A DNA stretch of 7,184 nucleotides from Synergistaceae bacterium (GTDB lineage Bacteria; Synergistota; Synergistia; Synergistales; Synergistaceae): NCBI GenBank assembly GCA_031283975.1, contig JAITAT010000123.1, positions 1 to 7,184 of the forward strand. The letters run 5' to 3'. How positions within the stretch are numbered: position 1 is the stretch's first letter; the number at the start of each line of letters is the position of its first letter. This document shows, in pieces, positions 1 to 5,131 of the stretch. The position numbers and the translations under genes are program-made. The notes beneath the pieces were generated by a model, which saw nothing but the letters and a program-made list of their open reading frames with translations, did no database searches and was not told where the DNA came from.

Positions 1-611
1 TTCTGCGCCGCGTATCCCTTCGCGATAGCGCCGACGTCCAGCCGCATGTCGGGATAGCGCAGAAGAACGGTTCCGCTCTCCTCGTCGATTATCACGTCGT
101 CCATCGACGTATGGTTCGCCGCTTTTCTGAGTTCTTCCTCCGGCGGCGGCTCAACGTCTTCGGACGCCGCCCTGCTTCTGTAGTCGTGCCATATAGCGAG
201 AACCGGCCCGAGCGCGGCGTTCAGCGCGCCTCCGGTTTCGCCGTGCGCCTTCTTCGCGAGCAGGAGAAGTTCGAGTATATCCCCGTCCGCTTTGAGCGGT
301 TTTGTCCCGGCCGCGTCGTTTATCGTTTTGACGTTCACGACGCCGTCGTAGTCATTGTAAATATCGAAAAGTCTCGACATGCGTTCCATTTCGCCGCGCG
401 CGGCTCCGAGAAAGCGTTCGAACTCGGCTTCTCCGGCCGCGAACGCGGTAAAAGTGACCACCGTGTCGAACGTGCCGAAAAATTCCGCGGAAAATTTGCG
501 GTTCGGTTCGTCCCGGGTCGCGTTCTCCCGGACGATCCACGCGCCCGCGCAAATGATCGACAGCGCGGCGGCTGCGGCCGCGGCGATAAATTTGACCGGT
601 CTCCGTTTCAT
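1..611 (-). CDS. apbE: FAD:protein FMN transferase (ApbE family), C-terminus cut by the window edge
   Basis: ApbE enzymes move FMN from FAD onto a Thr/Ser of extracytosolic flavoproteins. The frame is open from the ATG at 611 to the left edge, giving 203 residues. Residues about 7-27 form an Ala-rich hydrophobic N-terminal segment, a membrane anchor or signal peptide; Cys21 lacks a good lipobox. The ApbE fold then shows FGTFDTVV (45-52), the early helix with MSRLFDIYN (78-86), GGALNAALGPVLAIWHDYR (127-145) and LDVGAIAKGYA (191-201), which matches the family's nucleotide-binding D-x-G-x-I-A-K-G block. The C-terminal third, carrying the usual metal-binding acidic/Thr motif, lies outside the window, so activity cannot be judged. 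The start overlaps the previous gene's stop in an ATGA (608-611), indicating translational coupling. The preceding EetA/EetB-like genes suggest its targets are FMN-binding membrane or secreted redox proteins (inference). Confidence 0.93.
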   Translation of the reverse strand, partial: MKRRPVKFIAAAAAAALSIICAGAWIVRENATRDEPNRKFSAEFFGTFDTVVTFTAFAAGEAEFERFLGAARGEMERMSRLFDIYNDYDGVVNVKTINDAAGTKPLKADGDILELLLLAKKAHGETGGALNAALGPVLAIWHDYRSRAASEDVEPPPEEELRKAANHTSMDDVIIDEESGTVLLRYPDMRLDVGAIAKGYAAQ

Positions 612-1129
612 GTTCGAAGCAGCCTCGTTTTTTCGGGAGAGATGGCCTTGAATACCGGCATCACGGCCCGGAGAAGCGCGGCGGTCAGAACGCCGGCGGG
701 AATCGCGGCCGCGATGAGGATGGGGAGGTATACCGGCATCAGGTTTGTCGATACGATGAACGACGCGGCGGCTAGTTGCGTCATGTTGTGGACGAGCGCC
801 CCCGCCACGCTGAGGAATAAATAGGACGCGCCCGAGGAGAGCGCCGCTATCGACGCGGTCGCCAGAAGCGACGTAATCCCGCCGCTCGCGCTCATAATTC
901 CGGCTATCGGCCCCCTCGTCAAAAAAACGAACAGCGATTTCAGCGCCGAGAGCGTAAAAGCCTGTCTGAAACCGACGAAGAAGAGCGCGTACATCGTCAC
1001 CACATTCGAGAGCCCGAAGCGCATGTGAAAGGGCAGCACCGGAAACATGCTTTCGACGGCGGATATGATCAGTATCATCGACAGCATGAGCGCGAGAGAA
1101 GTTATCTCGCGTACGGCGTATTTTTTCAT
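608..1129 (-). CDS. Gx transporter family protein / heptaprenyl diphosphate synthase component I-like membrane protein (EetB-like)
   Basis: A 173-residue, very hydrophobic protein with about five predicted membrane segments (roughly 10-30, 42-66, 73-97, 101-125 and 130-157), resembling the small S-component-like Hpre_diP_synt_I (PF07456, COG4769) family. Recognisable family features are the RFGLSNVV segment (37-44), the ALFFVGFRQAF stretch (48-58) and the TRGPIAGIMSASGG loop (71-84). The family was historically named after heptaprenyl diphosphate synthase but now appears as Gx transporter or EetB, a membrane part of flavin-based extracellular electron transfer loci in Listeria and relatives; its molecular activity is not settled. 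A GGGAGG ribosome site sits 5 nt upstream (1135-1140). It follows the NusG-II gene by 32 nt and overlaps apbE by 4 nt, so the three are almost certainly co-transcribed. Family call is firm; the electron-transfer role is inferred from neighbours. Confidence 0.88.
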   Translation of the reverse strand: MKKYAVREITSLALMLSMILIISAVESMFPVLPFHMRFGLSNVVTMYALFFVGFRQAFTLSALKSLFVFLTRGPIAGIMSASGGITSLLATASIAALSSGASYLFLSVAGALVHNMTQLAAASFIVSTNLMPVYLPILIAAAIPAGVLTAALLRAVMPVFKAISPEKTRLLRT

Positions 1130-1161
1130 CCGAACCTCCCTATCCGTGAACCTGCGCGATG

Positions 1162-1551
1162 TCAGTAGACAATGCTGTCAAGTTCCTCTTCTTTCCTGGA
1201 CGCCACCCGCACGACGACCCGATTTGGCAGGCATACGGCCGATTGACCCGGAATGGACAGAAAACCCGTGTGAACGCATATTTTATCCGGGCAGTCGGAG
1301 CGGACGAAACCTATCATTCCGCCGCGCGCCGCTATCTGCACGCCCGGACGTCCCGCGGGCGAGTAAGTCCCTTCTCTGCCGAGCGGAATCGTCTTTACGA
1401 TTTGCCCGTCCACCGTTATATCGGCGTACTTTTCGCCCTCCGGCGGCCGTTCCCCCGAATGGACGAAGAGCGCGAGGGCCGCGGCCGCGCAGGACAGAAA
1501 TACGGCGTCGCGGAAAGCGAAAAATTTCCTCTGTCTCGAATCGCGCGTCAT
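1162..1551 (-). CDS. NusG domain II-containing protein (EetA-like), membrane anchored
   Basis: A 129-residue protein. Residues about 15-31 form one hydrophobic segment after a basic N-terminus (RQRK), placing the rest outside the cytoplasm. The remainder is a stand-alone NusG domain II (PF07009): a small beta-barrel starting at YADITVDGQIVKTIPL (42-57), followed by the hallmark block SDCPDKICVHTGFL (85-98) and PGQSAVCLPNRVVVRV (101-116). Cys87, Cys92 and Cys107 are the conserved cysteines of this family. It is not the transcription factor NusG, as the KOW and NGN domains are absent. In Gram-positive extracellular electron transfer loci this family is called EetA and sits next to EetB, the same pairing seen here. 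The ATG at 1551 is the first possible start after an in-frame stop, but no good Shine-Dalgarno sequence precedes it. First gene of the operon, about 108 nt downstream of a predicted transcription start. Confidence 0.9.
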   Translation of the reverse strand: MTRDSRQRKFFAFRDAVFLSCAAAALALFVHSGERPPEGEKYADITVDGQIVKTIPLGREGTYSPAGRPGVQIAARGGMIGFVRSDCPDKICVHTGFLSIPGQSAVCLPNRVVVRVASRKEEELDSIVY

Positions 1552-1642
1552 CGCGGAATCAGTATTTAGTTTCTGCTAACTTTACAGACATGCCGTGCGC
1601 CTCATCCCGTGAAATCATCAAGCAGAGAATCGCCATATGATA

Positions 1643-1657
1643 ATATGAAATTCATAT
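1643..1657. promoter_or_regulatory. Perfect 7-1-7 dyad at the predicted transcription start (candidate operator)
   Basis: ATATGAA-A-TTCATAT is a perfect 7-bp inverted repeat with one central base. It falls at about +2 to +16 relative to the predicted start of the eet-like operon, where a bound repressor would block transcription. A partial copy of the half-site (ATATGAT, 1635-1641) and a CATATG palindrome (1634-1639) lie next to it. The 7-1-7 layout recalls Fur/PerR-type boxes, but base identity to those consensus sequences is only partial, so the binding protein is unknown. Confidence 0.4.
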
Positions 1658-1665
1658 CAACTAAC

Positions 1666-1693
1666 ATTATAATGGCGCGCGCTGTCATGTCAA
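1666..1693 (-). promoter_or_regulatory. Consensus sigma-70 promoter of the eetA-eetB-apbE-like operon
   Basis: Read on the minus strand, a perfect -35 TTGACA (1693-1688) is followed by a 16-bp spacer and a perfect -10 TATAAT (1671-1666). The predicted start of transcription is near 1659, leaving a leader of about 108 nt before the ATG at 1551. The -10 lies in the palindrome ATTATAAT, so it also reads as TATAAT on the plus strand, but no -35 accompanies it there. Confidence 0.7.
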
Positions 1694-1722
1694 TACGATC
1701 GCCGTCACCCAGATCCGCAGGC

Positions 1723-1745
1723 AAAAAACCTCGGGCGCTGCCCGA
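1723..1745 (-). terminator. Intrinsic terminator-like arm on the minus strand
   Basis: On the minus strand the stem TCGGGC/GCCCGA (1745-1740 with 1736-1731, 3-nt loop) is followed by GG and six T residues (1728-1723). This would end transcripts of the FCD regulator gene, about 255 nt after its stop codon, and insulate the promoter just beyond. It is part of the multi-hairpin element. Confidence 0.5.
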
Positions 1746-1750
1746 ACCCG

Positions 1751-1778
1751 GCAGGGAGCAAGCTCCCTGCACTTTTTT
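1751..1778 (+). terminator. Intrinsic terminator-like arm on the plus strand
   Basis: A perfect 9-bp stem, GCAGGGAGC/GCTCCCTGC (1751-1759 with 1762-1770), is followed by AC and six T residues (1773-1778). It has terminator form on the plus strand although no plus-strand gene precedes it in the window, so it may simply be an arm of the repeat element or act as a barrier to antisense transcription. Confidence 0.35.
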
Positions 1779-1851
1779 CATAAAATTTATAAAAGGGATC
1801 CGGGGAACTGGTTCCCCGGCGGGGCAGAGCCCCAATGGTTTGCCTGTGGAT

Positions 1852-2000
1852 TCTCGTTGTATTCGTTTGGAAGGACTAAAATTCCCGGCTGTTTTACTTT
1901 TGAGTAGGGATTTCGCGCGAACTCGCCTGGATTCACCCTCGGGTTGTTTTTATTTTCCGCGCGAGTTCATGCCGGCAAACCGCGAAATGGCTCTGACATT
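1852..2000. other. 3' intergenic stretch after the FCD regulator, no gene seen
   Basis: Together with 1552-1851 this makes up a gap of about 450 bp without a convincing gene. The part near the regulator holds an imperfect large stem: GAACTCGC (1919-1926) pairs with GCGAGTTC (1961-1968), with the short palindrome ACCCTCGGGT (1935-1944) in the loop and a T-rich run after it on the plus strand (1945-1956). This could be a weak structured 3' end, but it lacks the compact shape of a normal intrinsic terminator. Confidence 0.3.
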
Positions 2001-2744
2001 TCAGAAAATCGGATCGTCGCCCCACATATGCTCAGGCAGTTTTTCGACGTCACGGATGACATTGTTGATGTGCGCTTTCATCGCGCTCCCGGATTTGTCG
2101 GGGCTGCCGGATTTGAGAGCTTCGATGATTTCAACGTGGTCGTCGCTTATCACGCTTTTCGAATGATACCTGACATGCGCCAGTTTTTTCGCGTATTTGC
2201 CGTCGTGCCATATAAGTTTCAGAGCGCCCGCCAGCGTCCTGTTGCGCGACGCGGAGGCTATCGTCATGTGAAAGAGGGTGTCGCTGTCGGCTACGTTTTC
2301 GCCGCGCTGAAGCAAGATTCTGCTCTTACCCGCGGCGGAACGCAGGTTTTCTATCTCGGACGGGGTGATATGCGAAGCCGCCAGTCTCGCCAGTTCCGTT
2401 TCTATCATTCTGCGGGCCGCCAGTATATCGAGCAGTTCCTCTCTTTCCGTGGGATTTATCGATTCGGCGAAACTTCGCGCGCGTTCGATGTTGTCCTGTA
2501 TAACCCGATATTCGGAGAGTTTTTTCTTGCCGGCGGCCGTCAGTTTTCTTCCGTGGCTGCCGTTTTTCTCCAGCAGCCCCGCCCTCTCCAGATCGCGAAG
2601 CGCCCGTCCGGCGGTGGGCTCGCTCACTATTATGCCCAAAGACTCGAGAGCTTCCTGAGCCTTTCCCGCCCCCATGCTGAAACCGTCCGTGTCTATCAGT
2701 TCCAAGAGTTTGGTATATCTAGATTCGTCCAGATCGATATCCAT
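2001..2744 (-). CDS. FCD-domain transcriptional regulator (FadR-like ligand domain) with atypical winged helix
   Basis: A 247-residue regulator. The N-terminal 75 residues form a winged helix: recognition helix around SEPTAGRALRDLERAGLL (41-58), then a wing with GSHGRKLTAAGKKKL (62-76). This looks more like the HTH_12/NrpR-type winged helix than the usual GntR helix (no G-x-x-LPSE motif). Residues about 87-235 are an all-helical FCD domain, the ligand- and metal-binding half of FadR-subfamily GntR proteins: the R-x-x-IE-x-E-x-A-x-x-A helix (111-123), D155 and H159 in DSDTLFHMTI, H203 in DDHVEIIEAL and H225 in KAHINNV, the expected metal ligands. Such proteins usually sense small organic acids. 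The ATG at 2744 has GGAGGAA at 2751-2757; a nearer ATG at 2748 leads to an early stop. Divergent from the reductase/dehydrogenase operon across 260 bp, its most likely target. Ligand unknown. Confidence 0.87.
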   Translation of the reverse strand: MDIDLDESRYTKLLELIDTDGFSMGAGKAQEALESLGIIVSEPTAGRALRDLERAGLLEKNGSHGRKLTAAGKKKLSEYRVIQDNIERARSFAESINPTEREELLDILAARRMIETELARLAASHITPSEIENLRSAAGKSRILLQRGENVADSDTLFHMTIASASRNRTLAGALKLIWHDGKYAKKLAHVRYHSKSVISDDHVEIIEALKSGSPDKSGSAMKAHINNVIRDVEKLPEHMWGDDPIF

Positions 2745-2785
2745 TCATTGTTCCTCCGGTTTCATGATGATGACCTTATGTTTAT

Positions 2786-2794
2786 ATACTAGCA
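2786..2794 (-). promoter_or_regulatory. Extended -10 promoter candidate for the FCD regulator
   Basis: On the minus strand TGC-TAGTAT (2794-2786) is an extended -10 element. Predicted transcription would begin near 2779, upstream of the GGAGGAA ribosome site (2757-2751) and the start at 2744. No good -35 is present, which extended -10 promoters can tolerate. Confidence 0.35.
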
Positions 2795-2917
2795 CAATCG
2801 GGGAAAACCGGGAAACTGGTTTGACATCCCGTAAGCGGTTTCATGTTCGTTTTTTCGGCTTCTTGCCTGACGGTAAATCTCATTTAATAAAACGTCTCTG
2901 AAATTTTCGGTATGATA

Positions 2918-2948
2918 TCGACTGGGAATTCACGTTAGGGTTTATACT
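2918..2948 (+). promoter_or_regulatory. Candidate promoter of the reductase-dehydrogenase operon
   Basis: A TATACT -10 (2943-2948) lies in the AT-rich leader about 57 bp before the start codon, with a weak -35 TCGACT (2918-2923) at a long 19-bp spacing. A second possible -10, TATATT, is at 2954-2959. The AT-rich tract from 2941 to 2991 supports a promoter here, but the hexamers are too imperfect to fix the start point. The AGGAGG ribosome site is at 2992-2997. Confidence 0.3.
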
Positions 2949-3004
2949 TTCATTATATTTGTATTTTATCTTTTGTAAATAAATCAAATTTAGGAGGATT
3001 CTTT

Positions 3005-3856
3005 ATGAAAGCACTGACCGATTCTTATACGCTCCACAACGGCGTAAAAATCCCCTGCGTGGGTTTCGGAACCTGGCAGACGCCCGGCGGAGATGTGTGC
3101 GTGTCGTCCGTCAAGGTCGCCATCGCAGCGGGTTATCGCCATATCGACACGGCCGCCGTATATGGCAACGAGAGCAGTGTCGGGGCCGCGATAAAGCAGG
3201 CCGGGGTTCCAAGGGGCGAGCTTTTTATCACCACCAAACTTTGGAACGAAGACCGCGGTTACGAGAATACGCTCAAGGCCTTCGAGACCAGTATCGGAAA
3301 ACTCGGGCTCAAATATCTCGACCTCTACCTGATTCATTGGCCCAACCCGGTCAAATTCCGGAACAACTGGCAGGAAGCGAACGCCGGGACGTGGAAAGCT
3401 TTCGAGGAACTTTACAAAGCCGGGCGCGTCCGCGCCATCGGCATCAGCAATTTTCATGAGCGCCATACCGAGCCGCTGCTGAAAACGGCTTCGGTCGCGC
3501 CGATGGTGAACCAGATACGGCTTTGCCCCGGCGATACCCAGGATGATGTCGTGGAATATTCCAGGAAGCGAAACATGGTCGTGGAAGCGTACAGTCCGTT
3601 TGGCGTAGGCGAGATATTCGGAGTGCCGGAGATTAAGGCCGTCGCCGAAAAATACGGCAGAACCGTCGCGCAGGTTTGTATCCGCTGGAGCCTGCAAATG
3701 GGATTTCTGCCCCTGCCCAAATCGGTGACGCCGTCCCGTATTGTCGAGAACACGGATGTATTCGGTTTCGAGCTTGCCGAGGACGACGTCAGGCTGATAG
3801 CCGGGCTCGATGGCCGCGCGGGTTACTCGTCGGATCCCGATAAAGTACCGTTTTAA
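3005..3856 (+). CDS. Aldo/keto reductase (2,5-diketo-D-gluconate reductase-like, AKR5-type)
   Basis: A 283-residue NADPH-dependent (beta/alpha)8-barrel reductase of aldehydes and ketones, cytoplasmic. The catalytic tetrad is complete at canonical positions: Asp48 (HIDTAAVYGNE), Tyr53, Lys78 (FITTKLWN) and His111 (DLYLIHWP). Other AKR signatures are GVKIPCVGFGTW (13-24), the GRVRAIGISNF strand (140-150) and the cofactor-clamping LPKSVTPSRIVEN block (237-249, with Lys239, Arg245 and Asn249). In the usual VNQIE-x-HP motif the Glu is Arg172 and the His-Pro is Cys174-Pro175 (VNQIRLCPGDTQ), a variant I associate with a subset of bacterial homologues. Length is normal for the prokaryotic AKR5 group (about 270-285). 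A strong AGGAGG lies 7 nt before the ATG. The alcohol dehydrogenase gene follows after 31 nt, so the two are co-transcribed. Physiological substrate unknown; methylglyoxal or sugar-derived carbonyls are typical for the group. Confidence 0.93.
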   Translation: MKALTDSYTLHNGVKIPCVGFGTWQTPGGDVCVSSVKVAIAAGYRHIDTAAVYGNESSVGAAIKQAGVPRGELFITTKLWNEDRGYENTLKAFETSIGKLGLKYLDLYLIHWPNPVKFRNNWQEANAGTWKAFEELYKAGRVRAIGISNFHERHTEPLLKTASVAPMVNQIRLCPGDTQDDVVEYSRKRNMVVEAYSPFGVGEIFGVPEIKAVAEKYGRTVAQVCIRWSLQMGFLPLPKSVTPSRIVENTDVFGFELAEDDVRLIAGLDGRAGYSSDPDKVPF

Positions 3857-3874
3857 CGAGAAAATCGACAGACT

Positions 3875-3879
3875 GGGGA
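3875..3879 (+). promoter_or_regulatory. Ribosome binding site that fixes a GTG start
   Basis: GGGGA at 3875-3879 stands 8 nt before the GTG at 3888. Upstream in-frame codons back to the ATG at 3810 lie inside the aldo/keto reductase gene and add residues unlike the family, so the GTG is preferred. Confidence 0.6.
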
Positions 3880-3887
3880 TATGCATT

Positions 3888-5069
3888 GTGCTCAATTTTA
3901 ATTTTTACGCGCCCACACGCATCGTTTTTGGAAAAGAGACGCAGCATGAGGCCGGCGCTCTCTTAAAACCGATCGCCGGGAAAGTTCTGCTGCACTATGG
4001 CGGCGGCAGCGTCAAAAAGAGCGGCCTGTACGAGCAGATCGCCGCTTCATTGAAGAAGAGCGGCGTGGCTTTTGCGGAACTTGGCGGCGTCAAGCCGAAT
4101 CCGCGGCTTGCGCTGGTGAAAGAGGGCATCGCTCTTTGCAGACACGAGAACGTCGATTTGATTCTCGCGGTGGGCGGCGGAAGCGTCATCGATTCGGCAA
4201 AAGCCATCGCGATGGGGGTTTTCCATGACGGCGACGTATGGGATATTTATGAACAGCGTCTGCCCGTCAAAAAAGCTCTGCCCGTCGCGACCGTGCTGAC
4301 CATTCCGGCCGCGGGCAGCGAAATGAGCGGCGCGAGCGTCGTCACCAACGAGGAAAAGCAGATGAAGCTGGGCTATGCTGCCGATCCGCTTCGCCCGGTA
4401 CTGAGCGTGGTGAACCCGGAATTATTTTCAACCCTGCCGAAAAACCAGATCGCGAACGGCGTCGCCGATATGATGAGCCATATTTTCGAGCGATACTTTA
4501 CCAACACGACCGCGGTGGAGCTGACCGACGAACTGTGCGAGGCGACGCTGCGCGTCATAATGAAAAACGCGCTGATTGTCGTGAACGATCCGTCGAACTA
4601 TCAGGCGTGGTGCGAGATCGGCTTTGGCGGAACCATAGCCCACAACGATCTGCTTGGCGTCGGCCGAGCGCAGGATTGGGCGTGTCATGGCATGGAGCAC
4701 GAATTATCCGCGATTTACGATGTGCCGCACGGCGCGGGCCTTGCAGTCCTCACGCCGAACTGGATGGAATATGTGTACAATGAAAACCCGCCAATGTTCG
4801 CGCAATTCGCCGTGAATGTCATGGGGACGAGGGGCAGCTACCGCGAAATGGACTCCGTAATCCGGGAGGGTATCGCGCGCCTGAGGGAATTTTTCCGTAA
4901 AATGGGACTTCCGGCGACGTTGTCGGAACTCGGTATCGGCGACAGCAAATTGGAACTGATGGCCAAAAAAGCGACCAAAGTGGAATACGGAATCGAGGAG
5001 CGGCCGCTGGGAGGCTTGAGGAAGCTGAAATGGCAGGACGTGCTGGAGATTTACAAAATGGCGGAATAA
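3888..5069 (+). CDS. Iron-containing, NADPH-dependent alcohol dehydrogenase (YqhD/BdhA family)
   Basis: A 393-residue group III alcohol dehydrogenase that reduces aldehydes to alcohols in the cytoplasm. From the GTG start, numbering coincides with YqhD: metal ligands Asp194 and His198 (NGVADMMSHIFERYF), His267 (WACHGMEHELS) and His281 (YDVPHGAGLA). The N-terminal dinucleotide domain shows FNFYAPTRIVFG (4-15), HYGGGSVKKSGLY (36-48), GVKPNPR (67-73) and AVGGGSVIDSAKAIA (94-108); the YqhD-type GGGS favours NADP(H). Further family blocks are TIPAAGSEMSG (138-148) and NPELFSTLP (176-184). Length is close to the 385-395 norm. All four ligands are intact, so the enzyme should be active with Fe or Zn. 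Second gene of the operon with the aldo/keto reductase, an arrangement that fits scavenging or fermentative reduction of short or toxic aldehydes with NADPH (inference). It ends 62 bp from the convergent larB gene. Confidence 0.94.
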   Translation: MLNFNFYAPTRIVFGKETQHEAGALLKPIAGKVLLHYGGGSVKKSGLYEQIAASLKKSGVAFAELGGVKPNPRLALVKEGIALCRHENVDLILAVGGGSVIDSAKAIAMGVFHDGDVWDIYEQRLPVKKALPVATVLTIPAAGSEMSGASVVTNEEKQMKLGYAADPLRPVLSVVNPELFSTLPKNQIANGVADMMSHIFERYFTNTTAVELTDELCEATLRVIMKNALIVVNDPSNYQAWCEIGFGGTIAHNDLLGVGRAQDWACHGMEHELSAIYDVPHGAGLAVLTPNWMEYVYNENPPMFAQFAVNVMGTRGSYREMDSVIREGIARLREFFRKMGLPATLSELGIGDSKLELMAKKATKVEYGIEERPLGGLRKLKWQDVLEIYKMAE

Positions 5070-5131
5070 TGTCTTATAAAAAAACGCGGGCCGTGCCATA
5101 TTCACTAACGAGACGATAGTCGGTTCGACGG

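Larger units (their letters stand above)
1713..1851. repeat. Multi-hairpin intergenic repeat-like element with inverted ends
   Basis: The ends 1713-1725 and 1839-1851 are inverted repeats of 13 positions with one G-T wobble, extended by CC/GG (1729-1730 with 1837-1838) after a three-A bulge. Inside are four stem-loops: 1731-1745 (6-bp stem), 1751-1770 (9-bp stem), 1800-1819 (9-bp stem) and 1821-1833 (5-bp stem). About 139 bp would thus fold into one long closing stem carrying four arms. The design recalls REP/MITE-like intergenic repeats, and similar GC-rich hairpin strings occur between genes in various anaerobes (from memory, not checked). No transposase is present and no clear target-site duplication flanks it. 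It lies between the end of the FCD regulator and the eet-like promoter. Confidence 0.6.

Noticed and set aside
111..824. Long plus-strand frame opposite apbE and the EetB-like gene
   Set aside because: Its protein is Arg/Phe-rich low-complexity sequence without domain resemblance; both minus-strand genes beneath it have clear family motifs. It is a high-GC shadow.
1602..1835. Short minus-strand frame reading through the hairpin element (MGLCPAGEPVPRIPF...)
   Set aside because: It is a translation of the structured repeat and its flank, with no upstream ribosome site; such frames commonly arise from GC-rich repeats.
1944..2792. 282-codon plus-strand frame opposite the FCD regulator
   Set aside because: No recognisable domains and no ribosome site; the minus-strand protein has an FCD domain with all metal ligands.
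3810..3887. Upstream ATG at 3810 as start of the alcohol dehydrogenase
   Set aside because: It would overlap the reductase by 47 nt and add 26 residues foreign to the family; from the GTG at 3888 the metal ligands fall at exactly the YqhD positions and a GGGGA site is correctly spaced.
2990..3895. 301-codon minus-strand frame opposite the aldo/keto reductase
   Set aside because: Longer than the real gene but without family resemblance; the plus strand carries the complete catalytic tetrad and a strong AGGAGG.
5070..5131. Possible bidirectional terminator between the convergent dehydrogenase and larB genes
   Set aside because: There is a seven-T run on the minus strand (5084-5078), but only a 3-bp stem precedes it, and GTCG/CGAC (about 5119-5129) is too short; no convincing hairpin.
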